DNA from: Marinilabiliaceae bacterium UBA5213 | Lineage (GTDB): Bacteria; Bacteroidota; Bacteroidia; Bacteroidales; Marinilabiliaceae | Assembly (NCBI GenBank): GCA_002412555.1 | Contig: DHVH01000309.1 | Coordinates: 1-64,000, forward strand | Direction of reading: 5' to 3' | Length of the DNA stretch: 64,000 nucleotides | Shown here: piece by piece, positions 1 to 8,808 of the stretch | Layout of the letters: every line of letters starts with the position of its first letter | Position numbering within the stretch: position 1 is the stretch's first letter | Program-made: the position numbers and the translations under genes | The notes under the pieces: model-generated | Database searches by the model: none | Seen by the model: the letters and a program-made list of their open reading frames with translations, nothing else | What the model was told of the DNA's origin: nothing

Positions 1-57
1 TGCTGTAGGCTGCAAAGGTGTTTTTGAGCGTTATAGATCATCCATAAATTGAGGTAC

Positions 58-1401
58 ATGAATTGGGAAAAGCTTTTGTCAGGACTTCGCACCGGTCAAC
101 CCGTGCGGGAAGGTGAGCATCACGACCGCAGTCAGTTTCAGCGGGATTATGACCGCTTAATATTTTCTTCACCCTTCAGGCGCTTGCAGGATAAAACGCA
201 GGTGTTTCCCCTGCCAGGCAGTGTATTTGTACATAACCGCCTGACCCATAGCCTGGAAGTGGCCAGCGTGGGGCGCTCCCTGGGTAATAACATCAGTCAG
301 TTTTTATGTGAAACGCTTAAAGTGAAGAATCCCTTGGCCGAAGAGTTGGGTGCGGTGACTGCAGCTGCTTGTCTGGCCCACGACATGGGCAATCCGCCCT
401 TTGGTCATAGCGGAGAAAAGGCCATTTCGCTTTTTTTTAAAACGGGAGAAGGTCAAAAATACGAAACCTTGATCAATGATGCGGCCGTGTGGCGCGATTT
501 GATCGACTTTGAAGGCAATGCCAACGCTTTGCGTTTGCTTACCCACCAGTTTGCCGGTCGACGCAAGGGCGGGTTTGGCATGACCTATACAACCGTGGCC
601 TCCATCGTTAAATATCCTTATGCTTCTGGGACAGAAGGATTAAAGAAATACGGGTTTTTCCAGTCCGAAAAGAACAGTTACCAACACATCGCCAGGGAGC
701 TGGGACTGAAAGAACATCCGCAACGGCCTGGTGTGTTTGCGCGCCATCCACTGGTTTATCTGGTAGAAGCAGCCGATGATATTTGCTATCAAATCATGGA
801 CATTGAAGATGCCCATAAGCTGGGCATTCTTTCAACAAATGAGACCAAAGGCCTTTTGCTGGCCTATTTTGATGCTCATGAGGAAGCTGATCAACTGGCG
901 CGCATGGAAGCTACCTGTACGGAAGTGACAGATACCAACGAGCAAATTGCTTTTATCAGGGCTACAGTTATCGGTAAGCTGGTGAGACAGTGTAGCGCCC
1001 TGTTCATCGAAAACCACGATCAAATTCTGGATGGAACCTTTAAGGGTTCTTTGGTAGCTCATCTTACCGGAAGTGCAGCTGAGGCCATGAAGCGCTGCGA
1101 ACAAACCGGCTTCAACACCATTTACAAACACCCCTCGGTGGTGGAGATTGAAATTGCCGGCTTTCGCATTCTTGGTTCTTTACTCAAAGAATTTACCCAG
1201 GCGGTGATGCACCCCGACGATCATTTTTCGGGCTTGTTGCTCCCCTTTATTCCGCAGCAATACCGGGTAGATGTGCAAGCTCCGGTTCACCAAAAAATTC
1301 AAACAGTGCTGGATTTTGTGTCGGGCATGACCGATGTGTATGCTCTTGATTTGTTCCGCAAGATCAATGGTATTGCAGTGACGGATAAACGTTTTAAGTA
1401 A
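58..1401 (+). CDS. dgt: Deoxyguanosinetriphosphate triphosphohydrolase (dGTPase)
   Basis: Hydrolyses dGTP to deoxyguanosine and triphosphate, a cytosolic role in dNTP pool control. The 447-residue protein has the family's N-terminal signature (FSSPFRRLQDKTQVF), then HNRLTHSLEV and the HD metal-binding motif AHDMGNPPFGHSGE near residues 107-121. Length is normal for the long dGTPase subfamily. A TTG three codons upstream (position 49) is in frame, but ATG at 58 gives the usual MNWEKLLS start and is preferred. The stop overlaps the next start by one base (TAATG), so the pseudouridine synthase gene is probably translationally coupled. The exact nucleotide specificity cannot be read from sequence. 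Confidence 0.93.
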   Translation: MNWEKLLSGLRTGQPVREGEHHDRSQFQRDYDRLIFSSPFRRLQDKTQVFPLPGSVFVHNRLTHSLEVASVGRSLGNNISQFLCETLKVKNPLAEELGAVTAAACLAHDMGNPPFGHSGEKAISLFFKTGEGQKYETLINDAAVWRDLIDFEGNANALRLLTHQFAGRRKGGFGMTYTTVASIVKYPYASGTEGLKKYGFFQSEKNSYQHIARELGLKEHPQRPGVFARHPLVYLVEAADDICYQIMDIEDAHKLGILSTNETKGLLLAYFDAHEEADQLARMEATCTEVTDTNEQIAFIRATVIGKLVRQCSALFIENHDQILDGTFKGSLVAHLTGSAAEAMKRCEQTGFNTIYKHPSVVEIEIAGFRILGSLLKEFTQAVMHPDDHFSGLLLPFIPQQYRVDVQAPVHQKIQTVLDFVSGMTDVYALDLFRKINGIAVTDKRFK

Positions 1402-2300
1402 TGACCGGTGCTGCTGTTGATTATAGCTATACGGTAGAAAATAATTCTGCTCAATTGCGTCTGGACGACTTTCTGCCGGGATGTTTTATTGGGTTGGAGA
1501 CCAAGTCGGCCGTTAAAAAGGCCATAAAAAAAGGACAGGTTTTGGTTAATCAGCAAACTGCACGGACCGCCATTATTCTCTCTGCAGGTGACATGGTTAC
1601 CTGGTCAAAACCGCTGAAGGATCAGCAGCGGGTATTGCAACTGGAGCTGGTTGTAGTTTATGAAGATGATCATTTGGCGGTGATCCATAAACCTGCCGGT
1701 ATTATTGTTAGCGGAAACCAGTTCAGATGCATTGAGAATGCCCTGCCTGGAAATTTAAAGGCCTCGGGACAGCCGGATGCCTTGCCCGCACCACTGGCCA
1801 TCCATCGCCTGGATGGCTTGACATCCGGACTGCTAATAACCGCCAAGACCTACAGTGCGCACCGCAGTATGGGTGCCCAAATGCAAAACAAAGCCATCCA
1901 TAAAATTTATACAGCTCTGGTTATGGGTGAACCTCCAACGCATGGCGAATGGAATTCCCCCATTGAGGGTAAGGAGGCTTTAACGCGCTATGAAGTCCTC
2001 GAAAGCTGGTCTTCACTCCGCAGTGGTCGCCTCTCGCTCGTAAAACTCTTTCCGGCTACCGGACGTACCCACCAATTGCGCATACATCTTTCTCAGGCAG
2101 GCTTTCCCATTTTAGGTGATGCCTTGTATGGTGACGAGGGTCAGGTGCTCCAACACAAAGGGCTGTTTTTATGTGCCACAGGTTTGAAATTCTATCATCC
2201 GGTCAGTGGGGAACAATTGGAGCTAAACATTGATCCTCCACCCAAATTCAAGGCTTTTCCGGAGGCTGAGCAAAGAAGGTTTCTAAAGTATGAGGAATGA
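1401..2300 (+). CDS. RluA-family RNA pseudouridine synthase
   Basis: Converts specific uridines in rRNA or tRNA to pseudouridine. The 299-residue protein has an N-terminal S4-like RNA-binding region (about residues 15-75: LDDFLPGCF, KKAIKKGQVLVN). The catalytic RluA domain follows, with motif HRLDGLTSGL; Asp138 is the expected catalytic residue. RTHQLRIHLSQAGFPILGD is the conserved second motif. Its start codon overlaps the dgt stop, so the two genes form a coupled pair. Members of this family differ in target (RluA, RluC, RluD and others), and the sequence alone does not decide which this is. Confidence 0.92.
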   Translation: MTGAAVDYSYTVENNSAQLRLDDFLPGCFIGLETKSAVKKAIKKGQVLVNQQTARTAIILSAGDMVTWSKPLKDQQRVLQLELVVVYEDDHLAVIHKPAGIIVSGNQFRCIENALPGNLKASGQPDALPAPLAIHRLDGLTSGLLITAKTYSAHRSMGAQMQNKAIHKIYTALVMGEPPTHGEWNSPIEGKEALTRYEVLESWSSLRSGRLSLVKLFPATGRTHQLRIHLSQAGFPILGDALYGDEGQVLQHKGLFLCATGLKFYHPVSGEQLELNIDPPPKFKAFPEAEQRRFLKYEE

Positions 2301-2387
2301 GTTCAGGTAAGCAATAGGAAAAATCATTGCTGTAGTAGTCAAAAAATATTATTTTCGGGACTTCTACATCATTTCATAAACGGACTT

Positions 2388-3938
2388 ATGGCGACAGAGC
2401 AGACATCAACCTCAAATGAACATACAACCGGAAGCAAAGGTTTGTTGAGATGGATCGAACTTCTGGGGAATAAATTGCCCCATCCTTTTTGGATGTTTGT
2501 GTGGATCACGATTTTTATTATCGGACTGAGTGCCATTGCTGCCTTGTTTGGTGTCAGTGCCATTGACCCCGGAACAGGCCAGGAGGTAATGGCCAAAAAC
2601 CTTGTATCAGGTGAGGGCTTGCGCAGATTCCTGGAAGAAATGGTGACCAATTTTGCCCACTTTGCCCCCTTTGGTCTGGTGCTGGTGATGTTAATGGGGG
2701 TTTCTGTGGCCGAGAAGAGTGGACTTCTACCCATTGCCTTGCGCACCATGGCTTTTGCCGTGCCACGAAAGGTGGTTTTGCCGGTTATCTTTATGATTGG
2801 TGCTTGTGGCAATATCGGTTCAGATGCAGGTGTGGTGATTGTGCCACCAATTGCCGCACTCATATTTATGCAAATGGGCTTGCATCCCATTGCCGGACTC
2901 ATTGCCGGCTATGCCGGAGCCACCGCCGGATTTACGGCCAACTTTTTTATTGCGGGGACGGATGTCCTTTTGGCGGGTATTAGTACCGATGTGGCTTCCA
3001 GACTGGATAGCTCCATTGAGGTGAGCGCTACTGCCAACTGGTATTTCATGATTGCTTCTACTCTAATGTTGGGACTAGGTGGTGCTTTTGTTGCTTCCCG
3101 GTTTACCATTCCAGGATGTAAGAATCTGGCCATCGGAGAAGAAGGCGTGCAGGCCTTTAAGGATAAACCCCAGTTAAGTCCGATTGAAAGAAAGGGCATG
3201 ATCTATGCAGGCTGGGCTGCTCTGGCTATTATTGCTATTGTTGTTGCTTTGGTGGCGCCGGCTAACGGTCCGCTCCGCAATCAGGAAACGGGCGGGGTGG
3301 TGCCTTCCCCTTTTCTGCGAGGACTGGTGCCCATTCTCTTTTTCTTTTTTGCCATTCCCGGTTATGTGTATGGCAAGGTAACGGGCTCCATTAAAAAGCC
3401 GGACGATCTCCTGAAATTCATGGAATTGGGCATGAAGGACTTGTCGGGTTACATCGTTCTAATGCTGGTTGTGGCACAGTTCATTAATTTGTTTAGCTGG
3501 AGCCGCCTGGATACCATTTTGGCCATTAATGGTGCGCAGTTTTTGCAGGCTTCCGGACTAACTGGTCCGGTGATGTTCACGCTGTTCATGATGATTGTGG
3601 CCTTTCTGAATATTTTCATCGGCAGCGGATCAGCCAAATGGGCCATATTTGCACCTATTTTCATTCCTATGCTGGCGCAATTGGGCTACAGTCCGGCATT
3701 TATCCAGCTCATGTACCGGGTGGGTGACTCCATAACCAATTGCGTTAGTCCGCTCTACATCTATTTTCCCCTCTTGATAGGATGGGTGCGAAAGTATGAC
3801 AAAGATGTGGGAATAGGAACCATCCTTTCACTGCTGGTGCCCTATAGCGTTATACTGTTTGTGATGTGGGTAATTATGCTCTTTGTATGGTATTGGCTGG
3901 GTTTGCCCATAGGCGTTGGAGAAGGCATTTATCTATAG
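2388..3938 (+). CDS. AbgT-family transporter
   Basis: Inner-membrane transporter of the AbgT family. Known members import p-aminobenzoyl-glutamate or act as proton-driven exporters of sulfonamide-like antimetabolites. The 516-residue protein is almost entirely hydrophobic helices. It carries the family's glycine/asparagine-rich segments, such as GACGNIGSDAGVV and GYAGATAGFTANFF near residues 140-185, and GSGSAKWAIFAPIF and GDSITNCVSPL near 405-460, which form the substrate-site hairpins. It stands alone, 87 bp after the pseudouridine synthase gene, so its substrate cannot be inferred from neighbours. Confidence 0.9.
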   Translation: MATEQTSTSNEHTTGSKGLLRWIELLGNKLPHPFWMFVWITIFIIGLSAIAALFGVSAIDPGTGQEVMAKNLVSGEGLRRFLEEMVTNFAHFAPFGLVLVMLMGVSVAEKSGLLPIALRTMAFAVPRKVVLPVIFMIGACGNIGSDAGVVIVPPIAALIFMQMGLHPIAGLIAGYAGATAGFTANFFIAGTDVLLAGISTDVASRLDSSIEVSATANWYFMIASTLMLGLGGAFVASRFTIPGCKNLAIGEEGVQAFKDKPQLSPIERKGMIYAGWAALAIIAIVVALVAPANGPLRNQETGGVVPSPFLRGLVPILFFFFAIPGYVYGKVTGSIKKPDDLLKFMELGMKDLSGYIVLMLVVAQFINLFSWSRLDTILAINGAQFLQASGLTGPVMFTLFMMIVAFLNIFIGSGSAKWAIFAPIFIPMLAQLGYSPAFIQLMYRVGDSITNCVSPLYIYFPLLIGWVRKYDKDVGIGTILSLLVPYSVILFVMWVIMLFVWYWLGLPIGVGEGIYL

Positions 3939-3942
3939 ACTG

Positions 3943-3964
3943 AAAATCAGGGGATTGATTTTTT
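3943..3964 (+). terminator. Weak intrinsic terminator after the AbgT gene
   Basis: A 7-bp inverted repeat (AAAATCA / TGATTTT) with a 6-base loop runs into a T tract, five bases after the transporter stop. The stem is AT-rich, so efficiency is uncertain. Confidence 0.4.
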
Positions 3965-4061
3965 GGATTAGTGTAAACTTTTCAATATTTTCACCACTGC
4001 GGCTTATTTTGGCCGTTTTGCGATAGACGGAACTTGAATAGTAATCCTCAATAATATTTTT

Positions 4062-4754
4062 ATGCCATACCGAAGGTTGCCAAATACCGACCAGGCAAGG
4101 TTAAGGGCGCTTAAGGCTGCCATGAACATGGGTTCCTTGCTGAGTCCGGCCGATCTGGCATTCTCCCAAAAGAGCCTTATGCAGCTAAAAATATTTTACC
4201 CTCATTTTGAACAGGTGTTGGCTCAATATCAGCAAAATCGCGACCGTCAGGCTAAAATCGGCAAACTTTTAATGGATCAGTTTCGCGCAGCGCGCCTGTA
4301 TGTATCTCATTTCTTACAGGTGATCAATTTATGTATTGCACGTGGGGAGTTAAAACCTGATATACGCCAATTCTATGGCATTGATGAAGATGAGCGGTCT
4401 GTTCCGGAGATAGGTACCGAACAACTCCTACTGCATTGGGGTAAGTGTGTTATTGAAGGAGAAGAGCAGCGCATAGCGAAGGGGGCCACACGTATTTATA
4501 ACCCTTCATTGGCCATGGTGCGGGTTAAGTTCGAAAAATTTTTGGAGCTGTATAACACGCACAAGGATTTGCTGAATACCTCTCAAAAATTGCTGAATAA
4601 AGTGGTTGAATTCAGGACGCAGTCTGACGCCCTGATCACCAATCTGTGGAACGAGATAGAAGCGGCGCATGATCAATTGGAGCCGGAATTAAAGCGTGAG
4701 AAATGCACTGAGTACGGTGTCGTTTATGTCTACCGGCCCACCGAATCGCGCTAA
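4062..4754 (+). CDS. Conserved hypothetical helical protein
   Basis: I do not recognise a characterised family. The 230-residue product has no signal peptide or membrane segment and appears largely alpha-helical, with charged heptad-like stretches around residues 165-215 (for example KDLLNTSQKLLNKVVEFRTQSD). The C-terminus is short and beta-like (EYGVVYVYRP). Codon use matches neighbouring genes and an ATG start is present. Its stop overlaps the convergent CPBP protease stop by four bases. It may be a lineage-specific Bacteroidota protein; nothing local suggests a function. Confidence 0.7.
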   Translation: MPYRRLPNTDQARLRALKAAMNMGSLLSPADLAFSQKSLMQLKIFYPHFEQVLAQYQQNRDRQAKIGKLLMDQFRAARLYVSHFLQVINLCIARGELKPDIRQFYGIDEDERSVPEIGTEQLLLHWGKCVIEGEEQRIAKGATRIYNPSLAMVRVKFEKFLELYNTHKDLLNTSQKLLNKVVEFRTQSDALITNLWNEIEAAHDQLEPELKREKCTEYGVVYVYRPTESR

Positions 4755-5668
4755 GAAGGCAGTAGCTTTCTGCCTTTACGCGACCATTTCCAAAACAAAT
4801 AAATAAATCCTACCGCAACCACAAGGCTTAACAGCGCAACTGACAATGCCGGTGTGGCAATGCCCGGATCAAATGGATCTATGTCTGGTTTGCTATACCT
4901 GTAATAATGAAAGACCATTAAAGAGGACAGGTTATTGAAAAAATGGGCCGCAATGGGGTACCATATACTGCCTCCATATACCAATAAATACCCCAACAAG
5001 GCACCTAAAACGAAGCGCGGTGCAAAAGTGAGAAACTGCATGTGAATGGCGCTGAATAGGAAGGCAGTTATCCAAATGGCAGCATGGTGGTTTTTGAAAA
5101 TCTTCTGAAGTAGCGGTTGCAGAGCACCGCGGAAAAGCATTTCCTCTCCCAGTGCCGGCAGAATGGCAATCATAAACACGTTGAACAGAATGGTCGGCAA
5201 ATGTTTTGTATCCAAAAACTGGAATATGATTTTGTTGGCACTTGCTTCTGTCTGATGCATCCAATTATAGAGCGGGGCCAGATAGTCGGGCAAGGATATC
5301 TGAGCGTTTACCATGCCTATCCAGCTCACGAAGGGCTGAATAGCCAGGATGGCCAACATGGCTATAATAACCCACGTGCTTTTTGTGCCTGTAAACCATA
5401 GCCATTGTGCCGGCTTCTCGGAAAACAACCAGGCAGCCAAGGCTGCCGGCACTATAAATACAGCGATGCTTTGGACCACTTGCAAATACTTCAGGAAGGC
5501 TATTGAGCCGCTGCCCTGCATCAAGTCAGTTAAAGCCTCCAATCCTGTAAACGGAATAGCTGCGGCTATGCCAAGAGCCGTGATCAATAGAGAAGAAACA
5601 ATGACCAGGCAAAGAACAAAAATGAGCTGCAAAAAGGGATGTAGTTGCGCAAGCGATCCTTTTCTCAT
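4751..5668 (-). CDS. CPBP-family intramembrane metalloprotease
   Basis: Membrane protease of the CAAX-protease/bacteriocin-processing (CPBP, Rce1-like) family. Several transmembrane helices are evident. The diagnostic motifs are present in order: GEEMLFRG (the EExxxR motif) and, about 30 residues later, FSAIHMQF (FxxxH), followed by a last His-containing helix (AAHFFNN). The reading frame extends upstream to 5746, but ATG at 5668 (MRKGSLAQ) places the start just before the first hydrophobic helix and is preferred, giving 305 residues. The C-terminus is basic (KWSRKGRK). The substrate is unknown; in bacteria these proteases often act in peptide maturation or self-immunity. Confidence 0.85.
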   Translation of the reverse strand: MRKGSLAQLHPFLQLIFVLCLVIVSSLLITALGIAAAIPFTGLEALTDLMQGSGSIAFLKYLQVVQSIAVFIVPAALAAWLFSEKPAQWLWFTGTKSTWVIIAMLAILAIQPFVSWIGMVNAQISLPDYLAPLYNWMHQTEASANKIIFQFLDTKHLPTILFNVFMIAILPALGEEMLFRGALQPLLQKIFKNHHAAIWITAFLFSAIHMQFLTFAPRFVLGALLGYLLVYGGSIWYPIAAHFFNNLSSLMVFHYYRYSKPDIDPFDPGIATPALSVALLSLVVAVGFIYLFWKWSRKGRKLLPS

Positions 5669-5949
5669 ATTTCTAGATACTTTATTTTTTCTTATTTTCT
5701 GGTGAATGACCAGTCCGTAAAAATAGTCTTTTAATAGGTAAACCAAAAATGGATTGCTGCCTCAGCGACACTAAATGGGGCATTTCAGAATCCATAATTT
5801 TGGGGGCTTTATTGGGGCTTATCCTTCTTTGCAATCGTTTGTTCTCCGCAGTAGACTTTTCGTCAGGTTTTTTCAGTTGTCCGTCAAAGAGCCGCAACTA
5901 CGCATGTGGCCCCCCCGTATTGGGCTTTAAAAAAACAAATCATTTACGT

Positions 5950-7704
5950 ATGAAAAAACCGGCTTTGCTATCCTTATTCTTTCTCAGTTTTAATGTTCTT
6001 CTATTATCCGGTCAGGCGCGTTTGAATCATCCTGCCAAAATGCACCAGGCAGAAAATGGTAAATTGTATGTTAATAAACACCAGCCCATGTATTTATACA
6101 TAGGCAGTACGCCCACTTCTACAGAAAACATGCACCGCTTGGAAAGTCATAAAACCCCTCAGTATACCAATCCATTTTATTTTGACACCGAAGGTTTAAA
6201 TACCATTCGTACCCCTTCGCAGGTCGATACCATCACCAAACAGGTGGTTTATCCGGTGGCTGATATCGTCTTTGAAGTGTTTGCTGATGGCCTGGCACCC
6301 ACCACAAAAGTAATGTGGTCAAATGCCGTTCGCTATGTGAATAGTGGAAAAGTGTTTTATGGCAAGGGATTGAGCGTAAGCATGACAGCGACAGATCAGA
6401 TGTCGGGCGTGCAAAACATCTATGTGAGCAGGAACAGCCAGCCCTATACTGCTTATACTGACACCTTACATTTTGAAGAAGAAAGCGATTACACGATTAG
6501 GGTTTATGCCGTAGACCATGTGGGCAATGTGGAAGAGGATAAAACTTTTGAATTCTCGATTGATGCTACCCCGCCGGTTGCCAATTGGAGTCTGGAAGGT
6601 AATGTTCACGGGAGGGCGGCCTCGGGTGATTCGAAAATTATTATAGCAGCTAAAGACAGTCGGTCAGGATTGAAGCAAATTCGCTACCAAATAAATGATC
6701 AGCCTGTACGAATTTATAAGGACGGAATTAATCTGAGTGCTTTGCCAACCGGAGAGTATGCGTTAAAATACTGGGCCGAAGACAATGTGGGGAATGTTTT
6801 TGAAGGAAATGATGTGGGGACCAGTGTTATTGCTTTTGTGGTTGACAGAACGCCGCCTACAGCGTCGTCTTTGGTCCTGGGCGATCAGTCTGTGGGTAAG
6901 GTTTTATATGTGTCACCGCGCAGCCAGATTGAACTCAGTGCCAGAGATACGGTATCGGGTATTCACAATATTATTTATGGCTATAGTCAACGCTTCATGG
7001 ATGAGATTTATGAAGCGCCTTTTGCGCTGGAGGACAAGCACGGACTGCAGACCGTTTGGTTTCAGGCTCTGGACATGGTTTCTAACCGTTCGGTTATTGA
7101 AAAATTAACTGTTTTCATGGACAATGAGGCGCCCATTTCAAGAATTGAGTATGATGGACCTCAGTTTTTTACACGCGACACCCTTTTCATCTCCAGCGAA
7201 ACAACTGTTCAGCTAAAATCTGAAGATGCTGATTCGGGGGTAGATCAAATTGAGTACCGGATCAATGGAGGCTCTTTTCAAAGGGGGCAAAAGTTCAAAC
7301 TGCCTAATGGGGGGTTTCATACCATTGATTTTAAGGCCACAGATAAAGTTCTAAACGTCGAGGCAGAGAAGCAAAGTGAATTGGTGGTCGATAATGAAGC
7401 GCCCGAAATCTATGTTAATTTTAGCATTAAAGCATTGCGGGAAGAGGAGCTAGATGGTGAAAAAATTAGCGTCTATCCTCCGTATGTAAAGATGTATATT
7501 GGTGCTACCGACCGCTTCTGTGGCACACAGGATATTTTCTATGCCATTGACGGGGGTGAAAAACGCTTATATGGAGGTGCCAACTCGCCGTCCGGCAATG
7601 AATTGTTTAAGGATGAAAAATTGTATGAGGTGCATGTGGAGGCCACTGATAAGTTAGGTAATTCAAGCCTTAATGCCATAAAATTCAGAGTGGCCAAAAA
7701 ATAA
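5950..7704 (+). CDS. Secreted OmpL47-type Ig-like repeat protein
   Basis: A 584-residue exported protein built of repeated Ig-like modules of the OmpL47 beta-barrel-associated type. The start at ATG 5950 gives a clear signal peptide (MKKPALLSLFFLSFNVLLLSG). The in-frame extension to 5749 lacks one and is rejected. At least four repeats are marked by recurring DATPPVA, DRTPPTA, DNEAPIS and DNEAPEI boundaries and by a GV(D/Q)xIxYRI-like core, from about residue 150 to the end. No T9SS sorting domain, lipobox or catalytic motif was seen. The repeats suggest an envelope or adhesion role. A strong terminator follows. Confidence 0.75.
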   Translation: MKKPALLSLFFLSFNVLLLSGQARLNHPAKMHQAENGKLYVNKHQPMYLYIGSTPTSTENMHRLESHKTPQYTNPFYFDTEGLNTIRTPSQVDTITKQVVYPVADIVFEVFADGLAPTTKVMWSNAVRYVNSGKVFYGKGLSVSMTATDQMSGVQNIYVSRNSQPYTAYTDTLHFEEESDYTIRVYAVDHVGNVEEDKTFEFSIDATPPVANWSLEGNVHGRAASGDSKIIIAAKDSRSGLKQIRYQINDQPVRIYKDGINLSALPTGEYALKYWAEDNVGNVFEGNDVGTSVIAFVVDRTPPTASSLVLGDQSVGKVLYVSPRSQIELSARDTVSGIHNIIYGYSQRFMDEIYEAPFALEDKHGLQTVWFQALDMVSNRSVIEKLTVFMDNEAPISRIEYDGPQFFTRDTLFISSETTVQLKSEDADSGVDQIEYRINGGSFQRGQKFKLPNGGFHTIDFKATDKVLNVEAEKQSELVVDNEAPEIYVNFSIKALREEELDGEKISVYPPYVKMYIGATDRFCGTQDIFYAIDGGEKRLYGGANSPSGNELFKDEKLYEVHVEATDKLGNSSLNAIKFRVAKK

Positions 7705-7730
7705 TCATTTGCCAGCCGCTAACCACCACA

Positions 7731-7770
7731 GCCACCAACATAATATTTCTTTATGTTGGTGGCATTTTTT
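7731..7770 (+). terminator. Strong intrinsic terminator
   Basis: A perfect 13-bp inverted repeat (GCCACCAACATAA and its complement, 7731-7743 and 7751-7763) is followed within one base by six T residues. It ends the Ig-repeat gene unit. Confidence 0.85.
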
Positions 7771-7808
7771 ATGCTTTATAATTAATAGTGTTTTGTAACT
7801 TTACCTAT

Positions 7809-7824
7809 TGTCCGATAGCGGACA
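7809..7824. promoter_or_regulatory. Palindrome, candidate activator site of the efflux operon
   Basis: TGTCCG-ATAG-CGGACA is a perfect 6-bp inverted repeat with a 4-base spacer. It lies 145 bp before the ATPase start and about 88 bp upstream of a sigma-54-like element. This is the usual spacing for an enhancer bound by an NtrC-type activator. No such activator gene is in the window, so the role is inference. Confidence 0.45.
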
Positions 7825-7911
7825 GTGGGCGTCCCGGAATCAGACACTTTTTAACTCATGATAGAAATCATGAATTAATACATCTACCAATAAATTAATG
7901 ACTTATGTATT

Positions 7912-7928
7912 TTGGCAAGATGATTGTT
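7912..7928 (+). promoter_or_regulatory. Sigma-54-like promoter of the efflux operon
   Basis: TTGGCAAGATGATTGTT fits the -24/-12 pattern: GG at 7914-7915, ten bases, then GT where GC is usual. It sits 42 bp before the ATPase ATG and downstream of the palindrome at 7809. The -12 deviation lowers confidence. Confidence 0.4.
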
Positions 7929-7969
7929 AATTTTCGCAACATATCTTTAACCGCTAAATATATTGCACA

Positions 7970-8689
7970 ATGAGTAATAGTATTATCCGGGTGGAAGCAC
8001 TTCACAAGTCCTATGTGAACGGCAGCAATTCACTTCATGTGCTTAAGGGCATTGACATGGACATCCAAAGAGGAGAAATGGTCAGTATTATGGGATCTTC
8101 TGGTTCCGGAAAATCTACCCTGCTGAATATATTGGGCATTTTAGATAATTATGATGCCGGGTCTTATCATCTGGATGATATTCACATCACCAAAATGAAT
8201 GAGACCAAAGCGGCTCAATACCGAAACAAATACATAGGCTTTGTTTTCCAGTCGTTCAACCTTATTTCGTTTAAAAATGCCATGGAGAATGTGGCCTTGC
8301 CTTTGTATTACCAAAAGGTCAGTCGCAAAAAGCGAAACAATGTAGCCATGGAATACCTCGAGCGAATGGGACTTAGGGAGTGGGCACACCATCTGCCTTC
8401 TGAATTGTCGGGCGGACAAAAACAGCGCATTGCCATTGCGCGCGCTTTGATATCCAAACCGAAAGTGATTTTAGCCGATGAACCAACGGGGGCGCTGGAT
8501 TCACAGACTTCCATGGAGGTCATGGAAATTCTGAAGGAAGTCAACCAGACCGGCATTGCCATCATCATTGTAACCCACGAAAACGATATTGCCAATCAAA
8601 CGCAACGCATAATCCGCTTACGCGATGGGGTTATTGAATCTAATCATATCAATCATTCCTTTAAGCTGGAATCGGTTGAAGTCAATTAG
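7970..8689 (+). CDS. ABC transporter ATP-binding protein (MacB/LolD-like)
   Basis: Cytosolic ATPase of a type VII (MacB-like) ABC system. The 239-residue protein has Walker A GSSGSGKST (about residues 42-50), Q-loop FVFQSFNL, signature LSGGQKQR, Walker B VILADEP and the H-loop histidine in IVTHE. It opens a five-gene plus-strand cluster with two FtsX-type permeases, a membrane-fusion adaptor and a TolC-like channel. Together these probably span the envelope and expel a compound or peptide. Possible regulation is by the sigma-54-like promoter and palindrome upstream. The substrate cannot be deduced. Confidence 0.93.
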   Translation: MSNSIIRVEALHKSYVNGSNSLHVLKGIDMDIQRGEMVSIMGSSGSGKSTLLNILGILDNYDAGSYHLDDIHITKMNETKAAQYRNKYIGFVFQSFNLISFKNAMENVALPLYYQKVSRKKRNNVAMEYLERMGLREWAHHLPSELSGGQKQRIAIARALISKPKVILADEPTGALDSQTSMEVMEILKEVNQTGIAIIIVTHENDIANQTQRIIRLRDGVIESNHINHSFKLESVEVN

Positions 8690-8808
8690 TCAATTTTTTG
8701 AATCTTTGACGCTATTTTGAAAGATTGAAATGTCGGTTTTTTCTTAGTGACACGAGTAAATAAAAGTTGCTCTCAGATACTGTATATGTTTTATTCAATA
8801 TTCTCAAA

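Noticed and set aside
2369..2902. 177-residue minus-strand open frame
   Set aside because: It is antisense to the AbgT transporter; the plus-strand frame has the membrane helices and family motifs.
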